This document shows positions 16,755 through 26,709 of a DNA stretch of 33,484 bases, one piece after another. The notes beneath the pieces were generated by a model. The model ran no database searches. It was not told the DNA's origin and saw only the letters and a list, made by a program, of their open reading frames with translations. Source of the DNA: Patescibacteria group bacterium (GTDB taxonomy: Bacteria > Patescibacteriota > Patescibacteriia > 2-12-FULL-60-25); contig JAHJSR010000024.1 of the NCBI GenBank assembly GCA_018830085.1, positions 1 through 33,484 of the forward strand, written 5' to 3'. Position 1 is the first letter of the stretch. Each line of letters starts with the position of its first letter. A program made the position numbers and the translations under genes.

Positions 16755-18030
16755 TAATTCTTAAAGATTCTGACCTAACTTTACGATGATAGTTGATCGC
16801 AAAACGATGGGACTCGTCTCGAACTTGAACTAAGATATCTTTATGCTTATTTAATTGTGGCGTTAATCCGGCAAAGGCTGGTGGAATTACTAACTCATCC
16901 TTTTTACGATCTGGACCCTTGGCTATGCCTATAATTGGGATTACTCGTGAAGTATTTAAGGATTGAATCACATCCATAGCCGCACTGACTTGACCCTTAC
17001 CGCCGTCAATCAAAATTAAATCAGGCCATTCCCAGCCTCGATCTTTATGTTTAAAACGTCTTTTTAAAACTTCTTTTAGACTTTTTGTATCATCGGGACC
17101 CAAAACTGTACGAATACGAAACTTTCGATATTTAGCCTTCTCCGGAGCTCCATGACGAAAAACCACCATAGAACCAACCGATGATGTGCCTGAAATATTA
17201 GAAATATCATAACCTTCTACTCTACCAAAGATCCCACCAGCTCCTCTTTGTTCATCGGTAATTTTTACATCATCTTTTGCCAGAACCGAAACATCGCGTA
17301 CATGCTCAAGGGCATATAAGCGATTACGCAAACTGGCTGCTTTTTCATATTTTTGATTTTTTGCAGCCGCTTTCATCTCTCGATTATAACGACTAATTAA
17401 TTCCGATCGCTTGCCATCAAAAAATGCCATCAAATCACGAATTATCTTATTATATTCAACTTTGGAAATTGCTTCTGTGCATACACCAGGGCATTGACCG
17501 AGGCTGGCATAAAAACATGGACGCTTTTGACCAGGAGCGCAGGTTGACCAAGGTATGGCTTTGCGAATTATGTCGAGCGCATTTCGTACAGCTCTTGATG
17601 AAGTAAAAGGTCCATAAACAGCTTTGTACTTTTTAGACGCCGAATCATCAATATCAGTAGCACGGAGTACATAAGGACGTGGATAATCTTCATTGGTTAT
17701 AACAAGATAGCTATAACTCTTATCATCTTTTTCCTTGATGTTGTAAAAAGGTTTATATTTTTTTATTAAATTAGCCTCCAAAAAAAGCGCTTCGATAGCC
17801 GTTGGCTGCTCTATATAGTCTATTGATTTGATATTTGAAACAAGTTGTTCTGTTTTTCTGTCACCCGGTCGTTGAAAATATGAACCCACCCTACGTTTTA
17901 AGGAAGTAGCTTTGCCAACATAAATAATGTCGCTTTTTGCGTTTTTCATTAAATAAACTCCCGGACAATCAGGTAGCTCATTGTTTTGAATTTTAATTTC
18001 CTTGGGAATCATATACAAAGTATCGCTCAT
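16744..18030 (-). CDS. uvrC: Excinuclease ABC subunit C, short form
   Basis: GIY-YIG (GVYLMKNAKSDIIYVGKATSLKRRVGSYF), UVR motif, RNase H-like EGYDISNISG...DLILIDGGKGQ...RDESHRFA; no HhH tail. Confidence 0.93.
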   Translation of the reverse strand: MSDTLYMIPKEIKIQNNELPDCPGVYLMKNAKSDIIYVGKATSLKRRVGSYFQRPGDRKTEQLVSNIKSIDYIEQPTAIEALFLEANLIKKYKPFYNIKEKDDKSYSYLVITNEDYPRPYVLRATDIDDSASKKYKAVYGPFTSSRAVRNALDIIRKAIPWSTCAPGQKRPCFYASLGQCPGVCTEAISKVEYNKIIRDLMAFFDGKRSELISRYNREMKAAAKNQKYEKAASLRNRLYALEHVRDVSVLAKDDVKITDEQRGAGGIFGRVEGYDISNISGTSSVGSMVVFRHGAPEKAKYRKFRIRTVLGPDDTKSLKEVLKRRFKHKDRGWEWPDLILIDGGKGQVSAAMDVIQSLNTSRVIPIIGIAKGPDRKKDELVIPPAFAGLTPQLNKHKDILVQVRDESHRFAINYHRKVRSESLRITKK

Positions 18031-18109
18031 CCTTGAAAGTACGTCCAGACTTTGACTTTTAAGTAAAATTTTGCTTGTATATAGTCAGTCCTTTGACTCG
18101 GGGGTAATA

Positions 18110-19168
18110 ATGAACAACTCGGCACAAAACAATCTCGCAAAATATACCCCAACTCTACAACAACTATGCCAAGACTATGGCTTTAAGGAAGAGGATGCAA
18201 AAAAATATCTAAAAAAATATATCGCCGGTAGAGTTTCGTCAGAAAGAGCTTGTCAGCGTCTCCGTGTGGTATCTCGTGAATTTAAAAGGGTTACGGCTGC
18301 AAGATTCCTCAAAAAAAATCCATTGGCCATTCAACTGCCGCTAGAGAATCTTCCTAGTGTTTTGAAAGTAATGCAGGAGTCGATGCTGCCTAGTGATGTG
18401 CTATTTTTGATTATGCGTTGCCCGTTTATCCTACTATGCACTCCTGAGTGCTTACAATTGAATTCACAATTGCTACGCGCCAAGCTTTACTCACAAGGGT
18501 TGTATGTGGGATTTATCAAGTACAGGCCGGAAATTTTTATCTTTCCACCCGAAGTACTACAAAAAAGATTGACTCAAACTTTTTGGGTGGGAAGCAAAAA
18601 AGATTTTTGGAGGCAAATCATGGGACTGCCTCGAAAGACGGACGAACCGCGAGTAATGCGAGCCATGGAAGCGAGTAAGATTGCGGAACGCATGGTCGCT
18701 AGAGGTGAATCCAAATACGCAGCAACCAACCTCTCAAGACACCTAGCAAGAATTTTTGGTGAAAGTGCGTTTACGGTTTATGAACTTTTTGAAGTGAATT
18801 GTTGGACGGCAGCCAATATCCAAGAGTTGGATAGAAATGATCGAAAGTGGAGAGAGGATCCAGCTCAATTGATTAGCAATGAGCGAGCCCTATTGCAAAC
18901 TGGACTCATGCCCACGATTGTAAGACAGTTACTACTCAAGAGATCGTTGTTCATGTATGTCCCTAAGGCAAATAGTTGCAGGATCATCAAGTTTTTCAGA
19001 AACAAAGGTTTTGATGACGATATAATATTTGCAATAGCCATGCGCAGACCAGGACTCTTTAATGCACCCATCATTGAAGTTCAGCGAGCTTATGATAAAG
19101 CTCAAAAAGAGAGAAAGGGACTTCTCTGGAATACTTGCAAAAGCGCGATCATCGAGACCGACTCCTAA
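18110..19168 (+). CDS. Helical-repeat protein with mTERF-like motifs
   Basis: Repeated pattern such as FFRNKGFDDDIIFAIAMRRPGLFNAP and MQESMLPSDVLFLIMRCPFILLCTP; start at ATG 18110 after GGGGGT. Confidence 0.6.
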   Translation: MNNSAQNNLAKYTPTLQQLCQDYGFKEEDAKKYLKKYIAGRVSSERACQRLRVVSREFKRVTAARFLKKNPLAIQLPLENLPSVLKVMQESMLPSDVLFLIMRCPFILLCTPECLQLNSQLLRAKLYSQGLYVGFIKYRPEIFIFPPEVLQKRLTQTFWVGSKKDFWRQIMGLPRKTDEPRVMRAMEASKIAERMVARGESKYAATNLSRHLARIFGESAFTVYELFEVNCWTAANIQELDRNDRKWREDPAQLISNERALLQTGLMPTIVRQLLLKRSLFMYVPKANSCRIIKFFRNKGFDDDIIFAIAMRRPGLFNAPIIEVQRAYDKAQKERKGLLWNTCKSAIIETDS

Positions 19169-19193
19169 GACGGAAAAAAATCCGTCTTTTATT
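19167..19193 (+). terminator. Intrinsic terminator overlapping the stop codon
   Basis: AAGACGGA-aaaaaa-TCCGTCTT then TTATTTT; the TAA stop (19166-19168) enters the stem. Confidence 0.65.
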
Positions 19194-21743
19194 TTACCTT
19201 TTTAAAACTCTTTTTAAATATTCTCCGGTGTAACTATCTTTAACTTGAGCCACTTCCTCTGGTGTGCCTTGAGCAACCAAGTTCCCTCCCCTATCACCAC
19301 CCTCGGGTCCGAGGTCGATAATCCAATCAGCTTGTTTAATAACATCCAAATTATGTTCTATGATGATTACAGTATTACCACGATCAGCTAATCGCTGGAG
19401 CACTTCTAAAAGTTGCTTTACATCATCAAAATGTAGACCAGTTGTTGGTTCATCTAAAATATAAATCGTGTGACCGGTATCACGTTTGGATAGCTCTGAA
19501 GATAATTTAACACGCTGCGCTTCTCCGCCTGACAAGGTGTTTGCCGGTTGACCAAGTTCGATATAACCCAAACCAACCTCTGTTAGAACTTTGGTACGAT
19601 CATGAATAGGTGGGATGTCTTTAAAAAAATCATTAGCTTCTTCAACGGTCATTTTTAACACATCATGAATTGTTTTATTACGATATTTAACTTCCAATGT
19701 TTCGCGATTAAAGCGTTTACCCTTACAAATATCACAAGGAACATAGACAGTTGGCAAAAAGTGCATTTCTATGGCAATTTGACCATTGCCTTCACAATGT
19801 TCACATCTACCACCCGGACGATTAAAAGAAAAACGGCCAGGTTTGTAGCCACGCATACGTGCGTCTGGAGTCATGGTAAAAAGCTCGCGAATATGAGTCC
19901 ACATACCAGTATAAGTTGCAGGGTTGGAACGCGGTGTACGACCGATCGGAGATTGATCGACATCAATAATTTTATCGACCCAGTCCATGCCTTTAATGGA
20001 TCCATGGGGTGCTGGCACGGCTTGAGCGGCATAAAGTTTTTGTGCCAAAGCCCTATAAAGAATGTCAATAATCAAAGTAGATTTGCCTGATCCGGAAACA
20101 CCGGTAACACAAACAAAACGTTTGAGTGGAATTTTGACATCAATTTTTTTAAGATTAAAAGCACTAGCTTTTTTAATTTCCAACCAGTTTTTTGCAGTTC
20201 CACGTCGCTTATCTGGCAAAGGTATTTTTTTATCACCACGTAAATATGCACAAGTAGAACTGTTTTTATCTTGCAGGACCTCTGGCATCGGTCCATGAGC
20301 AACAATATTACCACCATGCTTACCGGCCCCCGGACCAAAATCAACCAAATAATCTGATGCAGCAATTGTGTCTTCATCATGTTCCACAACAATAATTGAA
20401 TTTCCCGCATCTCTCAGTTTTTCTAAAGTTTCAACAAGTCGAGCATTATCACGTTGATGTAAACCGATTGTTGGTTCATCAAGTACGTATAAAGCACCAA
20501 CTAACTGAGATCCAATTTGAGAAGCCAAACGAATGCGTTGAGCCTCGCCACCGGAAAGTGAACCAGCAATACGATTAAGATTTAGATAATGAAGTCCTAC
20601 GTCTTGCATAAACTGCAAGCGAGCGTGAATTTCTTTAAGGATTGGTTCTGCAACCAATTCCTCATTGGCAGTAAGTTTTAAAGATGAAAAAAACTCCAAT
20701 GCTTGCTGGATTGTTAATGCAGTTAAATCAACAATATTCTTTTTATTCAATAAAACATGCAAAGCTTCGGGTCTTAAGCGCGCACCCTTACAGGTTGGGC
20801 AAAGCGTTTCAGAAAATAAAAACTCTGTTCCCAAACCATTACAATCAGGACAGGCCCCGTAAGGAGAATTAAAAGAGAATAAACGCGGTTCTATTTCGGG
20901 AAAAGAAAAATCATGTTCCGGACAAGCAAAACGCGCACTCATTAACTTTTCAGTTCCATCATCAAGAACAGCGATTACGGTTTCGTCGGCTCGATCCAAA
21001 GCGATTTCAACTGCCTCTACAAGACGTGTACGAAGGGGTTTGTTGTTTTCTATCGGCCAAGCGATTGGCACATGATCAACAATGAGTTCGATATTGTGAC
21101 GCTTATAACGTGCGAGCGGCACACGTTCACGTAGTGGATAAATTTTACCATTGACACGTACCTCGACAAATCCTGCCTCAAAAGCCTGTTGCAGTAATTG
21201 ATAATACTCACCTTTACGACCGCGTACAATGGGAGCGAGAATTAAAATTTCATTAGTGCTTTTTGATGTCTTGCGAGATTTAATTTTTTCCACATTGGAA
21301 TGAATTTCTATGGTCGATTGCAAAATATTATCCGCAATTTCGTCGATGGTCATTTTTCGAATCGGTTCACCACCAATTGGACAATGCGGCTTACCTACCC
21401 TGGCATAAAGAACGCGCATGTAATCATATAACTCGGTAATTGTAGCGACCGTTGAACGAGGATTGGAGCTATGAGCTTTTTGATCAATAGATATTGCTGG
21501 TGACAATCCCTCGATTTCATCAACATCCGGTTTTTTCATTTGACCTAAAAATTGCCTAGCATAGGCAGAGAGTGACTCAACGTAACGACGCTGGCCCTCG
21601 GCAAAGATGGTATCAAAAGCCAAAGACGATTTACCGGATCCGGATAAGCCCGTAAAAACAACCATTTTATTTCTGGGGATTTCTATGGATACATCTTTTA
21701 GATTGTGTTCGCGAGCACCTTTGATTGATATTGTATTTTTCAT
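19194..21743 (-). CDS. uvrA: Excinuclease ABC subunit A, compact form
   Basis: [35 protein letters not shown], two ABC signatures ([33 protein letters not shown]). Confidence 0.96.
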   Translation of the reverse strand: MKNTISIKGAREHNLKDVSIEIPRNKMVVFTGLSGSGKSSLAFDTIFAEGQRRYVESLSAYARQFLGQMKKPDVDEIEGLSPAISIDQKAHSSNPRSTVATITELYDYMRVLYARVGKPHCPIGGEPIRKMTIDEIADNILQSTIEIHSNVEKIKSRKTSKSTNEILILAPIVRGRKGEYYQLLQQAFEAGFVEVRVNGKIYPLRERVPLARYKRHNIELIVDHVPIAWPIENNKPLRTRLVEAVEIALDRADETVIAVLDDGTEKLMSARFACPEHDFSFPEIEPRLFSFNSPYGACPDCNGLGTEFLFSETLCPTCKGARLRPEALHVLLNKKNIVDLTALTIQQALEFFSSLKLTANEELVAEPILKEIHARLQFMQDVGLHYLNLNRIAGSLSGGEAQRIRLASQIGSQLVGALYVLDEPTIGLHQRDNARLVETLEKLRDAGNSIIVVEHDEDTIAASDYLVDFGPGAGKHGGNIVAHGPMPEVLQDKNSSTCAYLRGDKKIPLPDKRRGTAKNWLEIKKASAFNLKKIDVKIPLKRFVCVTGVSGSGKSTLIIDILYRALAQKLYAAQAVPAPHGSIKGMDWVDKIIDVDQSPIGRTPRSNPATYTGMWTHIRELFTMTPDARMRGYKPGRFSFNRPGGRCEHCEGNGQIAIEMHFLPTVYVPCDICKGKRFNRETLEVKYRNKTIHDVLKMTVEEANDFFKDIPPIHDRTKVLTEVGLGYIELGQPANTLSGGEAQRVKLSSELSKRDTGHTIYILDEPTTGLHFDDVKQLLEVLQRLADRGNTVIIIEHNLDVIKQADWIIDLGPEGGDRGGNLVAQGTPEEVAQVKDSYTGEYLKRVLKR

Positions 21744-21910
21744 AAGTATATAAATGCAAAATCAGCGTCCAAATACTGACGCAGTGGTACATCAAGAGTG
21801 ATGACCAGAGCTAAATATTAACATAAAAAAAGCTTTTTGTCGAGTGTTAACCCGGCTTTTTGAAATGCAATCATATAATAGAACAAAATTAGAACAGATG
21901 CAATGTTAAT

Positions 21911-21939
21911 AAAAAAACCGCTCAGATTAAACTGAGCGG
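21911..21939 (-). terminator. Terminator of the 21949-22215 CDS
   Basis: Minus strand CCGCTCAG-tttaat-CTGAGCGG followed by TTTTTTT. Confidence 0.7.
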
Positions 21940-21948
21940 AAAAGCAAG

Positions 21949-22215
21949 TTACCAACAAATCTGCGATTGTGCGGCGTCGTCTACAAGACAATCAATCTCA
22001 GCTCTGCCGATTGAGTACCCCAGCTGAAATGCCGGGGAATAGTGGTCACGTAGTAAATACCACGCGATATACTCCTCTGCCCAGCCGACTCGAAATCCCT
22101 TCTCCCACTCTTTGAGAGCGGTGGGATTTGCGCCGGCGACTGCCGGACAGTGTTGGTGATGAACCCGCGGAATACCGCGTCTACAATACTGACATTGAGT
22201 TGCCTCCACGGCCAT
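21949..22215 (-). CDS. Small Cys/His-rich hypothetical protein (88 aa)
   Basis: Perfect SD AGGAGG 6 nt upstream of ATG 22215; CQYCRRG...HHQHC cluster. Confidence 0.7.
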   Translation of the reverse strand: MAVEATQCQYCRRGIPRVHHQHCPAVAGANPTALKEWEKGFRVGWAEEYIAWYLLRDHYSPAFQLGYSIGRAEIDCLVDDAAQSQICW

Positions 22216-22296
22216 GATCCACCTCCTGCGTTTTATCGCAAGAGATGACTCTGACCTATTTAGAGTACAGAACTTGCGATTTCTTAACGCACTTGT

Positions 22297-22325
22297 TGAA
22301 TACAACATTTTTTGGTGTTTGTCAA
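22297..22325 (-). promoter_or_regulatory. Promoter of the 88-aa protein gene
   Basis: Minus strand TTGACA (22325-22320), 17 nt, TATTCA (22302-22297). Confidence 0.6.
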
Positions 22326-22401
22326 TAGTATTATCACTTCCTGTCATGCGTAATATTAAGTTATAGACGTGAATGACTTATGACGTTATAATGTTTTTAC
22401 T

Positions 22402-23427
22402 ATGAGAAAAATACTCTATTTTATTGGTTATTTAATAGCCTTTGCCATTATTTTTTATGCTCCTTCGGTTTTGGCTGCCACACCACAGGAAATTCTTAAT
22501 TCATCATTAGCGAAATTTGATACTGACAATGGAATCAATATTACCGGTGAGCTAAATGTGGATGTGATGGAAAATCGTTGGGTTAAGACTCAAACATCTG
22601 AACCGGAAAAAGCTAGCTTAAAATTCAACTTTACTCAAAGAAGTTTACCTAAAATTGATGGTCGTCAAGATGGCGAGGGCAGCTTAACTCTATTAAAGGC
22701 ATATATCGCAGATCAATTTGAAGAATTTGAAATAAAAGAGCCAATCACAATAAGTTGGAGAACGGTAGCTCCAATGTCTTATGTAAAAGTAGAAAAATTA
22801 CCAGAATCAGTTTCTAAAACTTTTACGGAATTAGGAGTACCTTTGGACGATATGACACAACATTGGATTGAGTTTGAAAGCTCAGGTGACAAATCCCTTG
22901 CACAAGAAGTATTACCCGTATTACCAAAGGCAACCGCCGAACCATCAAATGAGGTACTAAATACATTTACAAATTTAGGTGAAAAACAATTTCTAACCAT
23001 AACTAAGACGGAAAAAACCTATAAAAACAACAAAGGACAGGATATTGTTCGCGTACGCGTTGGAATAAACAAAAATCTTTTATATCAAGAATATCAGAAA
23101 GAGTTGCAAGCCGCATATAAGATTAAGGATTATACGGAAAGAACAACTGCAATTAAAACAGCGCGTGATGAATATCAAGAAAATTTGAAAGACATAATTA
23201 AGTTGCACATGGCAGCAAATATCAATGTAACAACGCAAAAGTTAGAAAGATTTGAATTTGGCTTTGTACAAACCGATCCCAAAGAAGATTGTACATGGAA
23301 TGATGATTATTCCAAACAAACTTGTAAGCAAATTGGAACTACGACGGTAACCATGGGTGGAGGTTTTTGGCTTCATGAGTTAGATCTATCCCCTATTTAC
23401 ATTCCTTACAATGCCATGAAGTTCTAA
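22402..23427 (+). CDS. Secreted hypothetical protein
   Basis: Signal peptide MRKILYFIGYLIAFAIIFYAPSVLAA; TATAAT 9 nt upstream of ATG. Confidence 0.75.
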   Translation: MRKILYFIGYLIAFAIIFYAPSVLAATPQEILNSSLAKFDTDNGINITGELNVDVMENRWVKTQTSEPEKASLKFNFTQRSLPKIDGRQDGEGSLTLLKAYIADQFEEFEIKEPITISWRTVAPMSYVKVEKLPESVSKTFTELGVPLDDMTQHWIEFESSGDKSLAQEVLPVLPKATAEPSNEVLNTFTNLGEKQFLTITKTEKTYKNNKGQDIVRVRVGINKNLLYQEYQKELQAAYKIKDYTERTTAIKTARDEYQENLKDIIKLHMAANINVTTQKLERFEFGFVQTDPKEDCTWNDDYSKQTCKQIGTTTVTMGGGFWLHELDLSPIYIPYNAMKF

Positions 23428-23443
23428 AAGTTAAAGATTATTA

Positions 23444-23470
23444 AAAACGCTCCAATGGAGCGTTTTTTTT
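23444..23470. terminator. Terminator between convergent genes
   Basis: AAACGCTCC-aat-GGAGCGTTT with flanking A/T tracts. Confidence 0.7.
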
Positions 23471-24374
23471 ATTTCTCTATTCCGGAGATTTTAAATGAAT
23501 AATCACGATCAGGGTTTATAATCCATTGTGATTGTCGCCACTGTTGTGAGTCGTCATTAAATACTAACCTCATACCCAAAGAATCATCATCCGTGCCAAA
23601 AGGTGGATTAGAACTAAAATGCCAATTAATATTTCCCAGATCAGACAAAGAAAGAACCAGCCAGTAACGACCAGATCCTAACGACTGATCATAGGCGAAA
23701 TCATACCATTCAAACGAATTAGTAACTTCGGCAGGGATTTTACTTTCTTGTAACACTCTATCTGGTTGACCATTTTTATCACTATAAATTCGGGCAATAA
23801 TATCGATAGATTTATTTTCACCTGTGTATTTGCGGAGATATACTGAAGCATTTTTTAATTTTATAGGATTGCCAACATCAAAGGAGTGAGCTTTCCATAA
23901 TCCAGCATCCACCGGATCTGAACTTAAATATTTTAAATTTTGATAATTACCTATAGGGGCAACATCAATTGTTATTTCTTCTTCATTATTATCTTGTTTA
24001 TCATCCGCCGTTTCAATACGTGCAGTTAATACTCGTTTGCTATCCATCAAAGGAGACCATTGAATTACAGTGTTAATTGTCTCGTGAGAACCATCAAGTT
24101 CCATGCGCGAAACCAAGCGATCAGCATCATACAAAGCGACGTTAAGCGCCTTACTTATACAATCTCCATTGCGAGTAATGCCAATTTCAACCTCATAACT
24201 ATTGGATAATATGGGGTGTGTGGAATTTAATGCCAACTCAGAAATCTCATAATCATTATTTTGACAGGACTGACGCTCTTGCTCTTGCACCACATCAACG
24301 GGCGAAGCGGGGTTATTTTGACAACCGGTAGCAAGTAATGACAGACTCAGCATTGGAATAAAAATATATCTCAT
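23469..24374 (-). CDS. Putative lipoprotein
   Basis: Lipobox LLATGC after a hydrophobic signal; otherwise no confident domain. Confidence 0.75.
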   Translation of the reverse strand: MRYIFIPMLSLSLLATGCQNNPASPVDVVQEQERQSCQNNDYEISELALNSTHPILSNSYEVEIGITRNGDCISKALNVALYDADRLVSRMELDGSHETINTVIQWSPLMDSKRVLTARIETADDKQDNNEEEITIDVAPIGNYQNLKYLSSDPVDAGLWKAHSFDVGNPIKLKNASVYLRKYTGENKSIDIIARIYSDKNGQPDRVLQESKIPAEVTNSFEWYDFAYDQSLGSGRYWLVLSLSDLGNINWHFSSNPPFGTDDDSLGMRLVFNDDSQQWRQSQWIINPDRDYSFKISGIEK

Positions 24375-24404
24375 AGTATGGAAAATTGTTAAATTATATA
24401 AAGC

Positions 24405-25277
24405 TTAGTTTCTTTTCATGAATATGTCACGCGCTAATAAATAGCCATCTTCCTTAATATCAGGATAATTTAAAATGACGGTATGATACCCCTTTTTTTG
24501 GACAAGTAAACGATATGAACCTTTTTTAACAATAAATGCATACCTACCTCTGGGTGAGGTAACTTGGCTCTCTAAAGATTTTCCATATTTACGTTCAAAG
24601 ATTCTGACGACCACATCCTTAAGTGGAGCCTTAGTATCAACGTCACGTACCGTGCCATATGGAGGAGCTGCTGGTTTAAAATCCAAAAAACGGCTGATGA
24701 GTGCTAAAAAATATATAATGATTAGAATCCAGGCAGAAAAAAAGCCACGCAATGGTACAAAAAGTGCAATTGCCAGCAATGGGCAAATGAGTGATAACAA
24801 TTCCTGAGATTTTCTAGATGAAAATACTCGTTTTTTTAATAAAGAAGCATGACCTTTAACGTTAATCGGATCAATGGGGATATTTTTATTGATAGATCCA
24901 TAATCGGTTACGATAATGTGCGCAGCCGTTAAAATATCAGCATATTCGGAATCATTATTTTTTTTATTTAAAATCTTTGATGGAAAAGTGTAGCCAGGCT
25001 TGGGAATTTCCACAATATAATCCCCTTTTGGGGCTACGAGATTATAACGACCCTCACGATTGGTTACCGTTGTCCTTACGGTTCTACCACCCAAATCCAA
25101 AAGCGTGATTGGTGTTAGTGGCACCGGTTTACCTGTTAAGCTGTCAAAAATGACCCCATAGCCGCTTTTTCTGCGTCTAAATGCTATGTATGCAGGTCGA
25201 GTAATTTTTAAAAGTAGAGCCAAAAATAGACCATAGCTTAATCCGCCAATTAATTCATACAGCAATGGCAAATACAT
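24405..25277 (-). CDS. Membrane protein with two carboxypeptidase-regulatory/CnaB-like beta domains
   Basis: SGYGVIFDSLTGKPVPLTPITLLD...EGRYNLVAPKGDYIVEIPKPGY and PYGTVRDVDTKAPLKDVVVRIFE...RGRYAFIVKKGSYRLLVQKKGY. Confidence 0.7.
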   Translation of the reverse strand: MYLPLLYELIGGLSYGLFLALLLKITRPAYIAFRRRKSGYGVIFDSLTGKPVPLTPITLLDLGGRTVRTTVTNREGRYNLVAPKGDYIVEIPKPGYTFPSKILNKKNNDSEYADILTAAHIIVTDYGSINKNIPIDPINVKGHASLLKKRVFSSRKSQELLSLICPLLAIALFVPLRGFFSAWILIIIYFLALISRFLDFKPAAPPYGTVRDVDTKAPLKDVVVRIFERKYGKSLESQVTSPRGRYAFIVKKGSYRLLVQKKGYHTVILNYPDIKEDGYLLARDIFMKRN

Positions 25278-25324
25278 AATAAGTCTATTTTATCCTATTT
25301 GGATAAAAGTATCGAACTTTATGA

Positions 25325-26587
25325 TTATTTAAACGTGGCTGAAAAATTAGGTGAGTTTCTTCTGACTCTCGCAGGTATGAACAATAGATAAATGCCAACC
25401 AAAACAACACCGACTATTCCTACAATGGAAAATGATTGCACGGGACCAAAGAAGTCTATCAATAAACCAACAAATATTGGAGCAATGATATATCCTAGAT
25501 TGGAAATAAAATCACTTAATGCTTGAGTATCTTTTTCCATCTTTCCATTTTGACTTATCGCATCCGCGAACCAACCATCAACAGATGGATAAACCAGTGC
25601 TTGAGCGCAACCACTAATAAACATCATTATAAGTAAAAGAACATTTTCGGATTGTAATAAATAAATAGTTGCTAAAAAACCAAACGAAACCAATAAACTG
25701 TACACGGCAACATTTAATTTTCCATAGTGAAGAGTGAGAGAACCCACAAACCAGCCCATAAAAAGACCCGGCAAATAATTCACTGTTAAGAACAAACCAC
25801 GATAAACCCCCAAGGATTCTAAAGATTCAGAAACGACCGATCCCAAGGACCAAAGACTCCCATCCAAAAGCGCAATCAAAAGTGATGCTATCAAACCCGG
25901 GTATAAAATCTTAGAAAGGTTTAACCAAGAGATACACTTACTACCCTTTGTAATTTTTGGACTGGGCATATATTGCCTACAAACCTTTTTTTGCCTTACT
26001 AAAACATTTACCACAATAAACATGGCCATGGCTGCGAATAATGCCAAATAAGGTGCATACAAAGAAGTTTTCGTTACACCTTCTGCCACAAGGCCACCAA
26101 TTAATAATGGCGCAAGCATTGAACCAGCGGCTTTAAAAATCGAGATGACCCCAAAGCTTGAGGCATGTTCTTTTTCCGGAGTACAACGGCCAACTACATC
26201 CATGGCGCCAAAGTTGCGTAAATCATAATATAATCCCCATAAGACCATGGCCAAGACAAACATCCAAATATGTTTTGATTGCCATAAGACTAACGGAAAA
26301 GCCAAGGCAACAGCAAAAAGCAACAAATACAATCTGCGGAAAGTTGTATCCGTAACGAACTTAATCAACACAAGATCAAAAACAGCACCAAAAACAGAAA
26401 GTGAACCAATTATCAAACCGGTTATGGTGTAATTTAAACCAGATTGGGACATTATCAGAGGCGTGACATAGCTCGATATACCTTCGTAGATTGAAAAAAA
26501 GAAAAATAAAAAAGCCAACGAAAATAATAATCGGTGGTTTGTTCCATAAATACGTAAACGCTCGTTTAGCGTTTTACGGATAGACAT
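25325..26587 (-). CDS. MFS transporter
   Basis: 420 aa, about 12 TM segments, MFS-like repeats. Confidence 0.8.
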   Translation of the reverse strand: MSIRKTLNERLRIYGTNHRLLFSLAFLFFFFSIYEGISSYVTPLIMSQSGLNYTITGLIIGSLSVFGAVFDLVLIKFVTDTTFRRLYLLLFAVALAFPLVLWQSKHIWMFVLAMVLWGLYYDLRNFGAMDVVGRCTPEKEHASSFGVISIFKAAGSMLAPLLIGGLVAEGVTKTSLYAPYLALFAAMAMFIVVNVLVRQKKVCRQYMPSPKITKGSKCISWLNLSKILYPGLIASLLIALLDGSLWSLGSVVSESLESLGVYRGLFLTVNYLPGLFMGWFVGSLTLHYGKLNVAVYSLLVSFGFLATIYLLQSENVLLLIMMFISGCAQALVYPSVDGWFADAISQNGKMEKDTQALSDFISNLGYIIAPIFVGLLIDFFGPVQSFSIVGIVGVVLVGIYLLFIPARVRRNSPNFSATFK

Positions 26588-26674
26588 GTTGTTATTATAC
26601 TAAACTAAATTTGATGTGAACAGAAATTATGACGATGACAATCCTCTCGTTCGAATCCCACCCAGCTTATTATG

Positions 26675-26702
26675 AAAAAGACCCTGACCGATGGTCAAAG
26701 TC
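26675..26702 (-). terminator. Terminator-like hairpin downstream of the duplicated tRNA 3' end
   Basis: Minus strand GACTTTGACC-atc-GGTCAGGGTC (two G-U) followed by TTTTT. Confidence 0.5.
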
Positions 26703-26709
26703 TTCTTCA

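Noticed and set aside
20072-20410. Antisense and alternate-frame ORFs inside uvrA, permease, ClpC-like and other genes
   Set aside because: All overlap long, well-supported CDSs and have no recognisable motifs.
26645-26665. tRNA T-arm-like GTTCGAATCCCACCCA on the plus strand
   Set aside because: The flanking bases do not form a T-stem and no anticodon arm is present. At best it is a decayed tRNA fragment, too short to call.
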